Shown in pieces: positions 1-9,790 of a stretch of 64,000 bases of DNA; position 1 is the first letter of the stretch; each line of letters opens with the position of its first letter. A program made the translations under genes and the position numbers. The stretch is from Bartonella sp. A05. Lineage in GTDB: Bacteria > Pseudomonadota > Alphaproteobacteria > Rhizobiales > Rhizobiaceae. The notes below the pieces were generated by a model. That model was not told the origin of the DNA. It saw only the letters and a list, made by a program, of their open reading frames with translations, and ran no database searches. The stretch is taken from contig NZ_JANHOJ010000001.1 in assembly GCF_026930145.1 (NCBI RefSeq), forward strand, positions 124,001 to 188,000, read 5' to 3'.

Positions 1-1278
1 AAATCGTCGACGCAAAAGAACAGCTGAAATATTCATGACAGCAAGAAAAATCATTAATACAATAATGGCACCCGATGTCTTTTCAACAAAAGCGCGTTCT
101 GCTTCACCCATCCACATAAAAATCTGAACAGGCAAAGCCGTCGCCGGATCCATTGGGGTAGTGGGAATATTTACAACAAAAGCAACCATTCCAATCAAAA
201 GCAAAGGTGCAGTTTCACCGAGCGCCTGAGCCAAACCAATAATCGTACCAGTTAAAATACCAGGCGTAGCCAAAGGAACAACATGATGGAAAACCATTTG
301 TGTTTTCGATGCCCCTAAACCTAAAGCCGCCGCACGAATAGAAGGAGGAACAGCTCGCAAAGCAGAACGTGTAGCAATAATAATTGTTGGCAATGTCATA
401 AGGATCAAGACAAGAGCACCAACCAAAGATGCTGAACGCGGCATCCCCCAAAAATTAATAAAAACAGCAAGCCCTAAAAGACCAAAAACAATCGAAGGAA
501 CAGCAGCAAGATTATTGATATTAATCTCAATAAAATCTGTAAACTTACTTTTACGCGCATATTCTTCAAGATAAATAGCCGTTGCAACCCCTATTGGCAG
601 CGAACCTATCAATACAATAACCATCATATAAAAAGAACCAACCATGGCAGCACCTAATCCTGCAGTCTCAGGACGACTTGATGCACCAAACGTAAAAAGA
701 CCACAATTGAACGCTTGATAAAGCGTACCATCATCAGCCAAGCGCTTTATCCACTCTATCTGCCGATCAGAAACTTTGCGTTTTTGTTCTGCAATATGCA
801 AATCAATCTGCCCCTTATAAGCTGAATCAATATTTGCTGCTGTTAAAACTTTTATTTTTTGCGTTGTCCCAATCAGCTTTGGATTCTTTGTCACCATATC
901 ACGCAACTGAACACGCACACCACTTGAAAACATGCGATTAACATCACGCATAGAGGTTCTATCATTGCGATCCACACCTAACTTTGTAGCCAAAGCATTG
1001 CGCACAAGAAGTGGGTAATTTGCAGTTATTAAAACCTTGGGATTAATCTCTCGTTGATGCATTGGATCAATGACTTTTTCATCCAAATAAATCGATAATG
1101 TCATTTCACTGTGAAAAAAAGCTGTATAACCTTGGCTAACTACAGACCATAAAAGAGTAACCAAAAAAAATAAGCCTATCACAATTGCAATCAGGCCATA
1201 AGCACGGAAACGAAGCTCAGCTCTATAACGGCGTTTCAATCCAATATTACGACGATGCGAAAGAGAAGCTCCATTCAT
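1..1278 (-). CDS. pstA: Phosphate ABC transporter permease PstA (3' end cut by window edge)
   Basis: Inner-membrane permease subunit of the high-affinity PstSCAB phosphate importer. The minus-strand frame is open from ATG at 1278 to the window edge, giving 426 codons; the last visible residues (LLRRRF) suggest only a few are missing. A first membrane segment lies near residues 27-50. A long periplasmic region of about 150 residues follows, and then the multi-helix permease core with the EAA-type loop (AALGLGASKTQ). The extended N-terminus makes it much longer than E. coli PstA and matches the long alphaproteobacterial form (DUF3333 type). The start overlaps the pstC stop as ATGA (1275-1278), implying translational coupling. 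pstB and phoU would be expected beyond the left edge. Confidence 0.93.
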   Translation of the reverse strand, partial: MNGASLSHRRNIGLKRRYRAELRFRAYGLIAIVIGLFFLVTLLWSVVSQGYTAFFHSEMTLSIYLDEKVIDPMHQREINPKVLITANYPLLVRNALATKLGVDRNDRTSMRDVNRMFSSGVRVQLRDMVTKNPKLIGTTQKIKVLTAANIDSAYKGQIDLHIAEQKRKVSDRQIEWIKRLADDGTLYQAFNCGLFTFGASSRPETAGLGAAMVGSFYMMVIVLIGSLPIGVATAIYLEEYARKSKFTDFIEININNLAAVPSIVFGLLGLAVFINFWGMPRSASLVGALVLILMTLPTIIIATRSALRAVPPSIRAAALGLGASKTQMVFHHVVPLATPGILTGTIIGLAQALGETAPLLLIGMVAFVVNIPTTPMDPATALPVQIFMWMGEAERAFVEKTSGAIIVLMIFLAVMNISAVLLRRRF

Positions 1279-2735
1279 TCATATTGCTCCCGATATTTAC
1301 GCACTATGTAAAGAGCAAAAATATTCATTAAAAGTGTTAAAATAAAAAGTGTCATCCCCAAAGCAAAAGCTACAAGAGTTTGTAGAGAATTAAATTCAAA
1401 ATCACCCGTCAATTGATTAACAATTTTAACCGTCATCGTGGTCATTGCTTCAAATGGATTCAGAGTCAAATTGGCTGAAACACCTGCCGCCAAAACCACA
1501 ATCATCGTCTCCCCAATCGCACGCGATGCAGTCAACAAAAGCGCTCCTATAACACCTGGAAGTGCTGCCGGCATAATCACTTTTTTAATTGTTTCAGATC
1601 GCGTTGCTCCTAAGGCGTAAGAACCTTCGCGCAACGAACGCGGAATAGCAGTAATGACATCATCGGATAAAGATGAAACAAAAGGGATCAACATAATGCC
1701 CATCACCAAACCAGCGGTCAAAACACTTTGAGTCATAATAAAACCAACCCCACCAGAAAGAGAAATAGAGAGATCCCGCAAAAAAGGCCCAACAATCTTC
1801 AAAGCAAAAAACCCATAAACAATGGTCGGAATACCAGCAAGAACCTCCAATAATGGTTTTACAATCGAGCGTAATCGAGCAGGTGCATATTCAGCCATAT
1901 AAAATGCAGAAAATAACCCGATAGGAACAGCAAAAAGCATTGCTACAAGCGCAATATAAAGCGTTCCAGCAAGTAGCGGTATAAAACCAAACTGTCCCAT
2001 TTCACCATCCGAGCCACCGGATGAAAAACGAGGATCCCAAACCGTTCCCAAAAAGAAATTTGAAAATGGTACAGACTGAAAAAAACTAATGGTCTGAAAT
2101 AACATGGAAATTGCAATGCCAACTGTTGTCAAAATCGCAACCGCAGATGCACAAACCAATCCAATAACGATCAAACGCTCAACTTTATCGCGTGCACGCT
2201 GGCGCGGAGCAATATGCATAATCCCAGAGATAAAGCCAAAAAACGCAATCATAAACAATAAAATATGACCAATAAATTTCAGCTTTTCAGCAGAAGTATA
2301 CCATGACTGTGCTATTCTAACCACATCATTCGGTGCCTTTATAGGCAAAACAAAACCCTTCGCGAATAATTGTTTCTGCACATCCTCATAAGAAGCAGTG
2401 ACAAGGGATCCTTCAAAGTGGTGAATAATTTTGACCAGACTACGAATAATTCCCAAAACAAGATCATGATTAACAATTTCCGTCATTTGCGTGAGGCATA
2501 CCTCAATCTCCCGCGAGGCTCTATGCTCCAAATAAATTGCACTCCCACTATCCCAAAAAACTAAAAAAATAAGAGCTGGAAGAACAGTTATTAAAAATGT
2601 CCACCAGCCATAATAATGCGCACGAGAATGCATCTTGCATCCTGCATATTCAAAAAAGCGAGCACGCATATAAGAAATGCAAAAGCCGAAAAAACCAAAA
2701 ATAAAGAGCAAAAAAAGAACAAAGGAAATGCGCAT
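1275..2735 (-). CDS. pstC: Phosphate ABC transporter permease PstC
   Basis: Second permease of the phosphate importer, pairing with PstA in the inner membrane. About 486 residues from ATG at 2735. A GTG at 2756 would add seven residues, but the ATG puts the first hydrophobic segment directly at the N-terminus and has a GAAAG stretch upstream, so I prefer it. The C-terminal half carries the binding-protein-dependent permease domain, including the EAA loop (EGSYALGATRSETIKKV) and GETM. The first 190 or so residues form an extra multi-helix domain absent from E. coli PstC but usual in alphaproteobacteria (DUF3708 type). It follows pstS after about 60 bp and overlaps pstA by 4 bp. Confidence 0.93.
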   Translation of the reverse strand: MRISFVLFLLFIFGFFGFCISYMRARFFEYAGCKMHSRAHYYGWWTFLITVLPALIFLVFWDSGSAIYLEHRASREIEVCLTQMTEIVNHDLVLGIIRSLVKIIHHFEGSLVTASYEDVQKQLFAKGFVLPIKAPNDVVRIAQSWYTSAEKLKFIGHILLFMIAFFGFISGIMHIAPRQRARDKVERLIVIGLVCASAVAILTTVGIAISMLFQTISFFQSVPFSNFFLGTVWDPRFSSGGSDGEMGQFGFIPLLAGTLYIALVAMLFAVPIGLFSAFYMAEYAPARLRSIVKPLLEVLAGIPTIVYGFFALKIVGPFLRDLSISLSGGVGFIMTQSVLTAGLVMGIMLIPFVSSLSDDVITAIPRSLREGSYALGATRSETIKKVIMPAALPGVIGALLLTASRAIGETMIVVLAAGVSANLTLNPFEAMTTMTVKIVNQLTGDFEFNSLQTLVAFALGMTLFILTLLMNIFALYIVRKYREQYE

Positions 2736-2796
2736 ATATCTTTCAATTTTTATCACAATGCAGCCCAGAAAGTCCCTGCACCAAAGTTTCAGAAAA

Positions 2797-3843
2797 TTAT
2801 TTCAAAGTCATCACTGTACCAGCAGAAAAAGCATCACGTTGTAACTGCCGCTCACGTTCAGAAGCAGCCACCAAACCATATTCAGCCAAAGGGCCATCTG
2901 GACCAATCATTTGATCAGAAAGAAAAAAATCAACATATTCTCGCAAACCTGGAATGACATCTAAATGTGCTTTCTTAACATAGAAAAAAAGTGGACGAAA
3001 AATCAAATATTCACCACTGGAAATTGTTTCAACACTTGGATAAACACCATTAATCCACACGACCTTCAGCTTATCTGCATTATTTTCATAAAAAGACAAA
3101 CTCAAAATACCAACAGCTGTTTTATGAGAGGTAAGACGAGCAAAGGTCTCAGAATAATCGCCATCAATATCAATGGCTTTCCCATCCTTACGCACAGCAA
3201 TACAAGCTGCATGAATCTCCTTATCATTCATCCCTAAAGCTTGCATCGCCTCAATTGCACCACTGGCCTGACAACCCGCAACAAGCACCTTTTCTTCAAA
3301 AACTTCACGGGTTCCATGCTTTTCTCCGGGAATATACGCCGTAATTATCCAATCAGGAAGAGCATTATTAACTGCCTTCCATTTCGAAACTGTATTTGGC
3401 TGCAATTTCCCGTCAACAATAACCTGAGCAGCTAACGCCTTATAAATATCTACAATCTGTAATTTCCAATCAGGGGCATCAATATCTGTCGCGAAAACAA
3501 TACTATCATACCCGATAAGCATTTCCTCAATATCTTTTACACCAGCATCAAAACAAGATTGTAATTCACTTGTCTTCATGGCCCGCGAAGCATTCACGAT
3601 ATCAATTGTATTATTCCCAATACCACGACAAAATTCCTTAATACCTGCGCCTGATCCACCCGATTCGATAACTGGAATCCTAAAATTAGGGTAAATGTCT
3701 CCAAATATCTCAGCAACAATTTTTTCATAAGGTAAAATGGTAGATGAGCCGGAAATTTGAATTTGATCGCGCGCATTGCTAACATCAGCGAACAACACAG
3801 CAACGAACATCAGCACTATTCTAACTGATACCAATTTGCTCAA
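2797..3843 (-). CDS. pstS: Phosphate ABC transporter substrate-binding protein PstS
   Basis: Periplasmic phosphate-binding protein, 348 residues, feeding PstCA. A signal peptide is visible (MSKLVSVRIVLMFVAVLFA, then a cleavage region before RDQI). The mature start IQISGSSTILPY carries the conserved SGSST phosphate-binding loop, and ESGGSGAGI near residue 60 is a second ligand loop. The start is TTG at 3843, supported by an AGGGAG Shine-Dalgarno at about 3851-3856; no in-frame ATG upstream fits the signal peptide. First gene of the pst operon. A single Pho-box-like half site (TGTCAT on the minus strand, 3944-3949) lies about 100 bp upstream, but its partner is degenerate, so PhoB control is inferred from the family rather than shown. 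Confidence 0.92.
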   Translation of the reverse strand: MSKLVSVRIVLMFVAVLFADVSNARDQIQISGSSTILPYEKIVAEIFGDIYPNFRIPVIESGGSGAGIKEFCRGIGNNTIDIVNASRAMKTSELQSCFDAGVKDIEEMLIGYDSIVFATDIDAPDWKLQIVDIYKALAAQVIVDGKLQPNTVSKWKAVNNALPDWIITAYIPGEKHGTREVFEEKVLVAGCQASGAIEAMQALGMNDKEIHAACIAVRKDGKAIDIDGDYSETFARLTSHKTAVGILSLSFYENNADKLKVVWINGVYPSVETISSGEYLIFRPLFFYVKKAHLDVIPGLREYVDFFLSDQMIGPDGPLAEYGLVAASERERQLQRDAFSAGTVMTLK

Positions 3844-4016
3844 TCTAAAAACTCCCTAAATTACACCTCCCACAAATTCGCACTCATTTTTATTATTCAT
3901 CATTGTGATAAGCTGAATTTGAATCCTAATTTACGTTTATAGCATGACAAAATAAAAAAGGGGGCATAAATAATTTCCATAACAAAATTATATTTTAGCT
4001 TGCCGTTTCAATAAAT

Positions 4017-4955
4017 TTAATTCGAACGCTTGAATTCAATGATATCCCAAAACAAAGAAGCAATATCCGCCCCACCAAAACGTTTAATTTCACGAATTCC
4101 CGTAGGAGATGTAACATTAATTTCTGTTATATAATCTCCAATCACATCAATCCCCACAAGCAGCAAACCACGTTCTTTCAAAGATGGACCAATACGATTG
4201 CAAATCTCATAATCACGTTTTGTTAAATCAATATTTTCTGCTCGTCCTCCAACATGCATATTAGAACGGACATCCATTTCTGCCGGAATTCGATTAATCG
4301 CCCCCACAGGTTTACCATCAAGTAAAATAATCCGTTTATCACCTTTTCGCACTGCATCTAAATAACGCTGAACAATAAAAGGCTCGCGATAGCTTTGTAC
4401 AAACATTTCCAATAGCGATGCCAAATTACGATCATCCTGTTTCAGATGAAAAATACCCATACCTCCATTGCCATAGAGTGGTTTAAGAATAATGTCCCCA
4501 AATGTCGCCCTAAAGTCTCTTACTTCTTCAAAATCTTTTGTAATTAATGTTTCTGGCATCAAATCAGAAAATTCCGTCACAAAAATCTTTTCTGGATTAT
4601 TGCGTACCCATGCCGGATCATTCACAACAAGAGTCTTAGGATGAATGCGCTCTAAAAAATGTGTTGTCGTGATATAATTCATGTCGAAAGGTGGATCTTG
4701 TCGTAACAGCACGACATCCATATCCGTCAGTTCCGTACGCACAGGTTCCCCTAATTGATAATGGTGACCTTCTTCATCACGTACAGTCAATGGCTCTAGC
4801 CGCGCAATCACACAACCATATCGCATAGATAAGCAATCCGGTGTATAATGGAAAAGAGAGTGTCCACGTGTCTGTGCAGCCAAAGCAAGTGCAAACGTAG
4901 TATCTCCTTGGATCCGAAGCGTTGAAATATGATCCATCTGAATAGCAATTTTCAT
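4017..4955 (-). CDS. gshB: Glutathione synthetase
   Basis: ATP-dependent ligase that joins gamma-glutamylcysteine and glycine to make glutathione in the cytosol. The 312-residue length fits the bacterial GshB family. It starts [10 protein letters not shown], contains the N-terminal substrate domain with [13 protein letters not shown] and the VNDP segment, then the ATP-grasp domain with [12 protein letters not shown] and the metal-binding [12 protein letters not shown] near the C-terminus. ATG at 4955 has an AGAGG sequence about 8 bp upstream. It is divergent from the MoeB-like gene (87 bp apart) and separated from pstS by 173 bp, so it is probably transcribed alone. Confidence 0.95.
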   Translation of the reverse strand: MKIAIQMDHISTLRIQGDTTFALALAAQTRGHSLFHYTPDCLSMRYGCVIARLEPLTVRDEEGHHYQLGEPVRTELTDMDVVLLRQDPPFDMNYITTTHFLERIHPKTLVVNDPAWVRNNPEKIFVTEFSDLMPETLITKDFEEVRDFRATFGDIILKPLYGNGGMGIFHLKQDDRNLASLLEMFVQSYREPFIVQRYLDAVRKGDKRIILLDGKPVGAINRIPAEMDVRSNMHVGGRAENIDLTKRDYEICNRIGPSLKERGLLLVGIDVIGDYITEINVTSPTGIREIKRFGGADIASLFWDIIEFKRSN

Positions 4956-5042
4956 AAATAAAACCTCTTATCACTAAAAGCATACTGGTCTTAGAGCCAC
5001 AAACTTATTAAACAATAAAGGAACTATGACAAGAGAGAGACT

Positions 5043-5831
5043 ATGATACAAGAAGCTAATGAACCATTAAACTCGGAAGAAATCGAACGCTACGCACGTC
5101 ATATTATTTTGCCCGAAATTGGTGGTATGGGACAACAAAAGCTTAAAGCTGCTCGTGTACTTGTCGTCGGCGCAGGTGGTCTTGGTTCCCCTGTTTTAAC
5201 CTATCTTGCAGCAGCAGGTGTTGGGACCCTCGGAATTGTTGATGATGATATCGTTTCTCTTTCCAATTTACAACGCCAAGTCCTTCATAAAACAAGCGCG
5301 ATTAACCAACGTAAAACCGTTAGCGCAGAAAACACTATAAAAGGCATTAATCCACATGTCACTGTTGAAAAACATAGTTTACATTTAGATGAAAATAATA
5401 TCGATGAATTACTGAATGCCTATCATATCATTATTGATGGCAGTGATAATTTTGCTACACGCTATCTGCTTGCTGACCATGCTGCCTCCTGTGCCAAGCC
5501 TTTAATCAGCGGTGCTGTAGGACGGTTCGATGGCTCACTGACAGTGCTTATGCCTTATAAAGATAACAATCCTCATTATCGCGATTTATTTCCTAATCCA
5601 CCCGACGCTGGCGTTATCCCCACATGTGCCGAAGTGGGTATCATCGGTGTTTTACCTGGTGTCATCGGTACACTGCAAGCAATGGAAGCCATTAAACTCA
5701 TCACAAATGTTGGTGAGCCATTGGTGGGGAAAATACTCCTATATAACGGATTATCAGCGCAATTTAATATAATTTCCTATAAACGGCCAGCTTCCAAAGC
5801 AAATGCTGCAGCCATTAAAGTTTGCGTATAA
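5043..5831 (+). CDS. moeB: HesA/MoeB/ThiF family adenylyltransferase
   Basis: E1-like enzyme that adenylates the C-terminus of a ubiquitin-like sulfur carrier (MoaD or ThiS). Length 262 residues. The Rossmann ATP loop GAGGLGSPVLTYLA is near residues 43-56, the ATP-contact segment SNLQRQVLH follows, DGSDNF is the acidic substrate/magnesium motif and IPTCAEVG contains the conserved cysteine. The paired CxxC zinc motifs of E. coli MoeB are absent. No rhodanese domain is present. No sulfur carrier or molybdopterin gene lies nearby, so whether it serves MoaD, ThiS or another partner is open; the moeB symbol is by family resemblance. Its last 55 bp overlap the 3' end of yejF on the other strand. 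Confidence 0.82.
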   Translation: MIQEANEPLNSEEIERYARHIILPEIGGMGQQKLKAARVLVVGAGGLGSPVLTYLAAAGVGTLGIVDDDIVSLSNLQRQVLHKTSAINQRKTVSAENTIKGINPHVTVEKHSLHLDENNIDELLNAYHIIIDGSDNFATRYLLADHAASCAKPLISGAVGRFDGSLTVLMPYKDNNPHYRDLFPNPPDAGVIPTCAEVGIIGVLPGVIGTLQAMEAIKLITNVGEPLVGKILLYNGLSAQFNIISYKRPASKANAAAIKVCV

Positions 5832-7387
5832 GAATTCTTTGGGGAAGAAAAAATACGATCAGAAGAATCATACTCAACCATTTTCCCATGGTGCATAACA
5901 ATCACCTCATGCGCGAGCGTCTTAATAACTTTCAAATCATGACTAATAAACAAATAACCCAAATGATATTTTTGTTGTAAATGACGTAAAAGATCAACAA
6001 TCTGAGCTTGCGCACTCATATCAAGAGAAGACGTCGGTTCATCCAACATAATAAAACGTGGCTTCAGAATGATTGCACGTGCAAGAGCAATCCGCTGTCT
6101 CTGCCCGCCAGAAAACTCATGTGGATAACGATAGCGCGTAGCAGGATCAAGATCAACCTCATACAAAGCCTCAATCACACGATCATCACGTTCAGAATAA
6201 GAAAGCTGTGGCTCATGAATCGATAATCCCTCAGCAATAATTTCATTAACAGACATACGCGGAGAAAGCGAACCAAAAGGATCTTGGAAAACAATCTGGA
6301 TATGACGACGCAAAGGACGCATCTGCTTAAAATTAAAATGACCAATATCAGTCCCATCAAAATAGATCTGACCTGTAGACGAAAGCATCCGTGTCAGAGC
6401 AAGCCCCAATGTTGTCTTGCCTGAACCAGATTCCCCCACAACACCAACTGTTTGCCCAGAACGAACTGTAATATTGATATCCTGAACAGCCTTCACATAA
6501 TCAACTGTCCGGCGCAACAAGCCATTTTTAATTGGAAACCAAACGCTTACTTTCTGACCTTGCATCAAAACAGGCATATTACTATCAGCTTGAAGAGGAT
6601 GACCTTTAAGCTCTGATGCTAACAATTTTTTTGTATAGGAATGTTGAGGATTTGTAAAAATTTCGTTTACTGAACCATTTTCAACGATTTTCCCCTTCCT
6701 CATTACATAAACACGATCCGCAATACGACGCACAATCGCTAAATCATGGGTGATAAAAAGCATTGACATATTGTAGCTCTTCTTAAGCTGCACGAACAGC
6801 TCAAGAATTTGCGCTTGAACAGTCACATCAAGTGCTGTTGTTGGCTCATCGGCAATTAATAATTGTGGGCTATTCGCAAGCGCCATCGCAATCATCACAC
6901 GTTGTCGTTGGCCACCAGACAATTGATGCGGAAACGCACCCAAACGTTTTTCTGGTTCGCGAATTCCAACTTGTGTCAGCAAATCAATAACACGCACACG
7001 CAATGGTTTATCAGACACATTCGAATGCATTTTCAGAACTTCGCCTATCTGGCGTTCTACATTATGCAAAGGATTAAGAGCGGTCATCGGCTCCTGAAAA
7101 ATCATGGCAATATCTTTGCCACGCACTTTACGCAAATCCTCTTCTTTCTGTTGAAGTAAATTCTGATTCTTAAAAAGAATCTCACCCGATTGATAAGATG
7201 TTTTCAAAAAAGGCAATAATTGCAAAATCGATAATGCTGTTACTGATTTTCCTGAGCCTGATTCTCCTACCAACGCAACAGTTTCTCCTTCCTCAATATC
7301 GAAAGAAATGTGTTCAAGAATATATTTTTTTTCTTCTTCCTGGCGAAATGCAACAGAAAAATCACGAACTGAAAGCAATTCTGTCAT
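5777..7387 (-). CDS. yejF: Dual-domain peptide ABC transporter ATPase, YejF-like
   Basis: Cytoplasmic ATPase powering a peptide/microcin-C-type importer. The 536-residue protein holds two complete ATPase domains. The first has Walker A GESGSGKS (about residues 40-47), signature LSGGQRQRV and Walker [10 protein letters not shown]. The second has Walker A GESGSGKT (about 310), signature FSGGQRQRI and Walker [10 protein letters not shown]. Fused tandem ATPases are typical of YejF. It overlaps yejE by 4 bp (ATGA, 7384-7387), so yejB-yejE-yejF is one operon. The 3' end runs 55 bp into the convergent MoeB-like gene. Confidence 0.9.
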   Translation of the reverse strand: MTELLSVRDFSVAFRQEEEKKYILEHISFDIEEGETVALVGESGSGKSVTALSILQLLPFLKTSYQSGEILFKNQNLLQQKEEDLRKVRGKDIAMIFQEPMTALNPLHNVERQIGEVLKMHSNVSDKPLRVRVIDLLTQVGIREPEKRLGAFPHQLSGGQRQRVMIAMALANSPQLLIADEPTTALDVTVQAQILELFVQLKKSYNMSMLFITHDLAIVRRIADRVYVMRKGKIVENGSVNEIFTNPQHSYTKKLLASELKGHPLQADSNMPVLMQGQKVSVWFPIKNGLLRRTVDYVKAVQDINITVRSGQTVGVVGESGSGKTTLGLALTRMLSSTGQIYFDGTDIGHFNFKQMRPLRRHIQIVFQDPFGSLSPRMSVNEIIAEGLSIHEPQLSYSERDDRVIEALYEVDLDPATRYRYPHEFSGGQRQRIALARAIILKPRFIMLDEPTSSLDMSAQAQIVDLLRHLQQKYHLGYLFISHDLKVIKTLAHEVIVMHHGKMVEYDSSDRIFSSPKNSYTQTLMAAAFALEAGRL

Positions 7388-8529
7388 TGTAGTGTCTTTC
7401 GTGGATCAAATGCATCGCGCGCTGCCTCACCAATAAATGCAAGAAGCGACAACATAACAGCAATAACAACAAAACCTGTAATACCAATCCAAGGGGCGTT
7501 TAAATTCGAAGTAGCCTGACGCATCAACTCACCCAAAGAAGCATAACCAGGGGGAAGACCAAACCCCAAATAATCAAGCGACGTCAATAATGAAATCCCC
7601 GATGTTAATAAAAATGGCATATAGGTTAAAGCAGCAACCATAGCATTTGGCAATAAATGACGTATCATAATCGTGCTATTCGGGACACCTAAAGCACGCG
7701 CAGCACTAACATAAGTAAAATTGCGTGCACGCAAAAATTCCGCACGCACGACACCAACCAATGTCACCCATTGGAAAAGAAGCATAACTCCCAATAACAT
7801 CCAAAAACCTTGTGCTAAAACAGCAGCCATAATAATAACCAAATAAAGCGATGGTACAGAAGACCATATCTCAATTAAACGCTGAAAGATCAAATCAACC
7901 CAACCACCGAAATAACCTTGAATCGCTCCCGCTGTAACACCAATAATCGTAGAAATAGCTGTCAAAAGAATGCTAAAAATGATCGATACGCGAAAACCAT
8001 ATAAAACCCGCGCAAAAACATCACGTGTCAGATCATCTGTTCCAAGCCAATTCCATCGGCTTATTGTACATTCTGGATCAGCACTTCCTTGCGCATAATT
8101 AACACAACGTTCCTCTTTGCTTTGAAGCCAAAAAGGAGGCGCTAAAGCGACAGTTTTATTCCCTACGATCGTATGATAAGAATAGTGCACAAGCGGCCAC
8201 ACTGCCCAACCATGTTTTGCAATTTCATTTTGAATCAAAGGATCGCGGAAATCTGCTATTGCAAGATTTCCCCCAAACTTTTCATCGGAATAGTCAAAAA
8301 AAACAGGAAAAAGCAATTCTCCTTTGTAAGCAGCGACAATCGGACGATCATTGGCAATAAACTCTGCTGAAAAAGAACAAAAACATAAAAACAAAAAGAG
8401 CCACAAGGACCATAACCCACGACGATTTTGTTTAAAATTACGCCAACGACGCGCATTCAATGGAGAAAGAAAAGGTTTTTTCTGAAATTGAGTGTCACAC
8501 AATCTATTATGTTCTACTTTGTCCATCAT
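7384..8529 (-). CDS. yejE: Peptide ABC transporter permease, YejE-like
   Basis: Inner-membrane permease, 381 residues. An N-terminal hydrophobic helix (residues about 40-58) is followed by a roughly 120-residue periplasmic stretch containing the Yej-type motif WNWLGTDDLTRDVFARVLYG. The C-terminal permease core has several helices and the EAA-type loop ARALGVPNSTIMIRHLLPNA. The long periplasmic insertion separates YejE from ordinary DppC/OppC permeases. It overlaps both neighbours by 4 bp (yejB stop at 8526-8528, yejF start at 7387). In Brucella and enterobacteria this system imports peptides, including microcin C and antimicrobial peptides. Confidence 0.9.
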   Translation of the reverse strand: MMDKVEHNRLCDTQFQKKPFLSPLNARRWRNFKQNRRGLWSLWLFLFLCFCSFSAEFIANDRPIVAAYKGELLFPVFFDYSDEKFGGNLAIADFRDPLIQNEIAKHGWAVWPLVHYSYHTIVGNKTVALAPPFWLQSKEERCVNYAQGSADPECTISRWNWLGTDDLTRDVFARVLYGFRVSIIFSILLTAISTIIGVTAGAIQGYFGGWVDLIFQRLIEIWSSVPSLYLVIIMAAVLAQGFWMLLGVMLLFQWVTLVGVVRAEFLRARNFTYVSAARALGVPNSTIMIRHLLPNAMVAALTYMPFLLTSGISLLTSLDYLGFGLPPGYASLGELMRQATSNLNAPWIGITGFVVIAVMLSLLAFIGEAARDAFDPRKTLQ

Positions 8530-9647
8530 AAATCCTTTTTGTCAAAATCAATACGTGGATCAACCAGCATATAAATAACATCAGAAATCAGGCTAACAAT
8601 GAGACCAATCAACGAAAAAATATAAAGAGAAGCAAACACAACGGAATAATCACGATTGACAATAGACGTATAACTTAACAACCCTAAACCATTTAATGAA
8701 TAGAGCATTTCAATCAACAACGATCCATTAAAGAATGATCCCATAAAAGTCGCAGGAAAACTAGCGATAACGACCAAAATTGCATTGCGAAAAACATGTC
8801 CATAAAGAACCGACCACTCGCTTAATCCCTTAGCCCGGGCTGTAATAACATATTGCTGGCGAATTTCTTCTAGAAAACAATTTTTTGTCAGTAAAGTCGT
8901 TGTAGCAAAAGCAGAAATGACCATTGCGGTCAACGGAAGAGCTAAATGATAAAAATAATCTAATATTTTACCTCCCAAGGATAATTTATCAAAATTATCG
9001 GATGTTAAATGCCCCAATGGAAACCAATCAAAAAAAGACCCTCCTGCAAAGAAAACCATTAAAAAAATACCAAAGAGAAAATTTGGAATAGCATAACCAA
9101 TAACAATAACAGCACTTGTCCATGCATCAAAAGAAGACCCTTCTTTAAGAGCTTTACGTATTCCCAACGGTATAGAAATAGTATAGGAAATCAGCAATTG
9201 TAAAAAGCCAAGTGAAAGAGAGACAGGTAAAGCATTCTTGATAAGCTCAATCACTGAACGTCCTTGTATATAAGACTCCCCAAAATCAAAACGCAAATAA
9301 TTACCAAGCATCGTCAAATAACGTTCCAAAGGCGGCTTATCAAAACCAAACTGTTTCTCAAGTTTGGCAATAAATTCTGGATCTAATCCTTGTGCACCAC
9401 GATATTTAGAATTTCTATAGGTAGACGTCTCAACATGAGCAGCATCCATAACGACATCAGTAGGAGAACCAAGATCACTAGCTCCTGCCACACGTCCTAC
9501 AGCGTCACCTCCTGTACCCTGTAATTGAGCAATAATGCTTTCAATAGGTCCACCCGGCGTAAATTGAACAATAATAAATGTTACTGTTAAAATACCAATC
9601 AGTGTCGGTATAATCAGAAAAAGACGTCGCAGGATATAGGTCACCAT
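8526..9647 (-). CDS. yejB: Peptide ABC transporter permease, YejB-like
   Basis: First gene of the yejBEF operon, 373 residues. It begins MVTYILRRLFLIIPTLIGI, the typical DppB/YejB first helix followed by FTPGGP. A periplasmic segment of roughly 100 residues includes FGFDKPPLERYLTMLGNYLRFDFGES, and the C-terminal permease loop reads ITARAKGLSEWSVLYGHVFRNA. The ATG at 9647 is close to a perfect TATAAT hexamer on the minus strand (9750-9755), though no good -35 accompanies it. The usual binding-protein gene yejA is not upstream; the next gene there is a cytochrome c. Confidence 0.9.
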   Translation of the reverse strand: MVTYILRRLFLIIPTLIGILTVTFIIVQFTPGGPIESIIAQLQGTGGDAVGRVAGASDLGSPTDVVMDAAHVETSTYRNSKYRGAQGLDPEFIAKLEKQFGFDKPPLERYLTMLGNYLRFDFGESYIQGRSVIELIKNALPVSLSLGFLQLLISYTISIPLGIRKALKEGSSFDAWTSAVIVIGYAIPNFLFGIFLMVFFAGGSFFDWFPLGHLTSDNFDKLSLGGKILDYFYHLALPLTAMVISAFATTTLLTKNCFLEEIRQQYVITARAKGLSEWSVLYGHVFRNAILVVIASFPATFMGSFFNGSLLIEMLYSLNGLGLLSYTSIVNRDYSVVFASLYIFSLIGLIVSLISDVIYMLVDPRIDFDKKDL

Positions 9648-9790
9648 TTTTTGTTTTCACCTTTTGATAAAGTTACACCAAATCAATTCCCAATGATGCA
9701 TTGATAACGGTATAACAAACCTATGGAATTAAAATGACCGAAACAATCTATTATACACGATCACTGTATAGTGGTACTTTCTGACATACA

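Noticed and set aside
3944-3949. Pho box upstream of pstS
   Set aside because: Only one TGTCAT half site is clear on the minus strand; the second half at the right spacing is degenerate.
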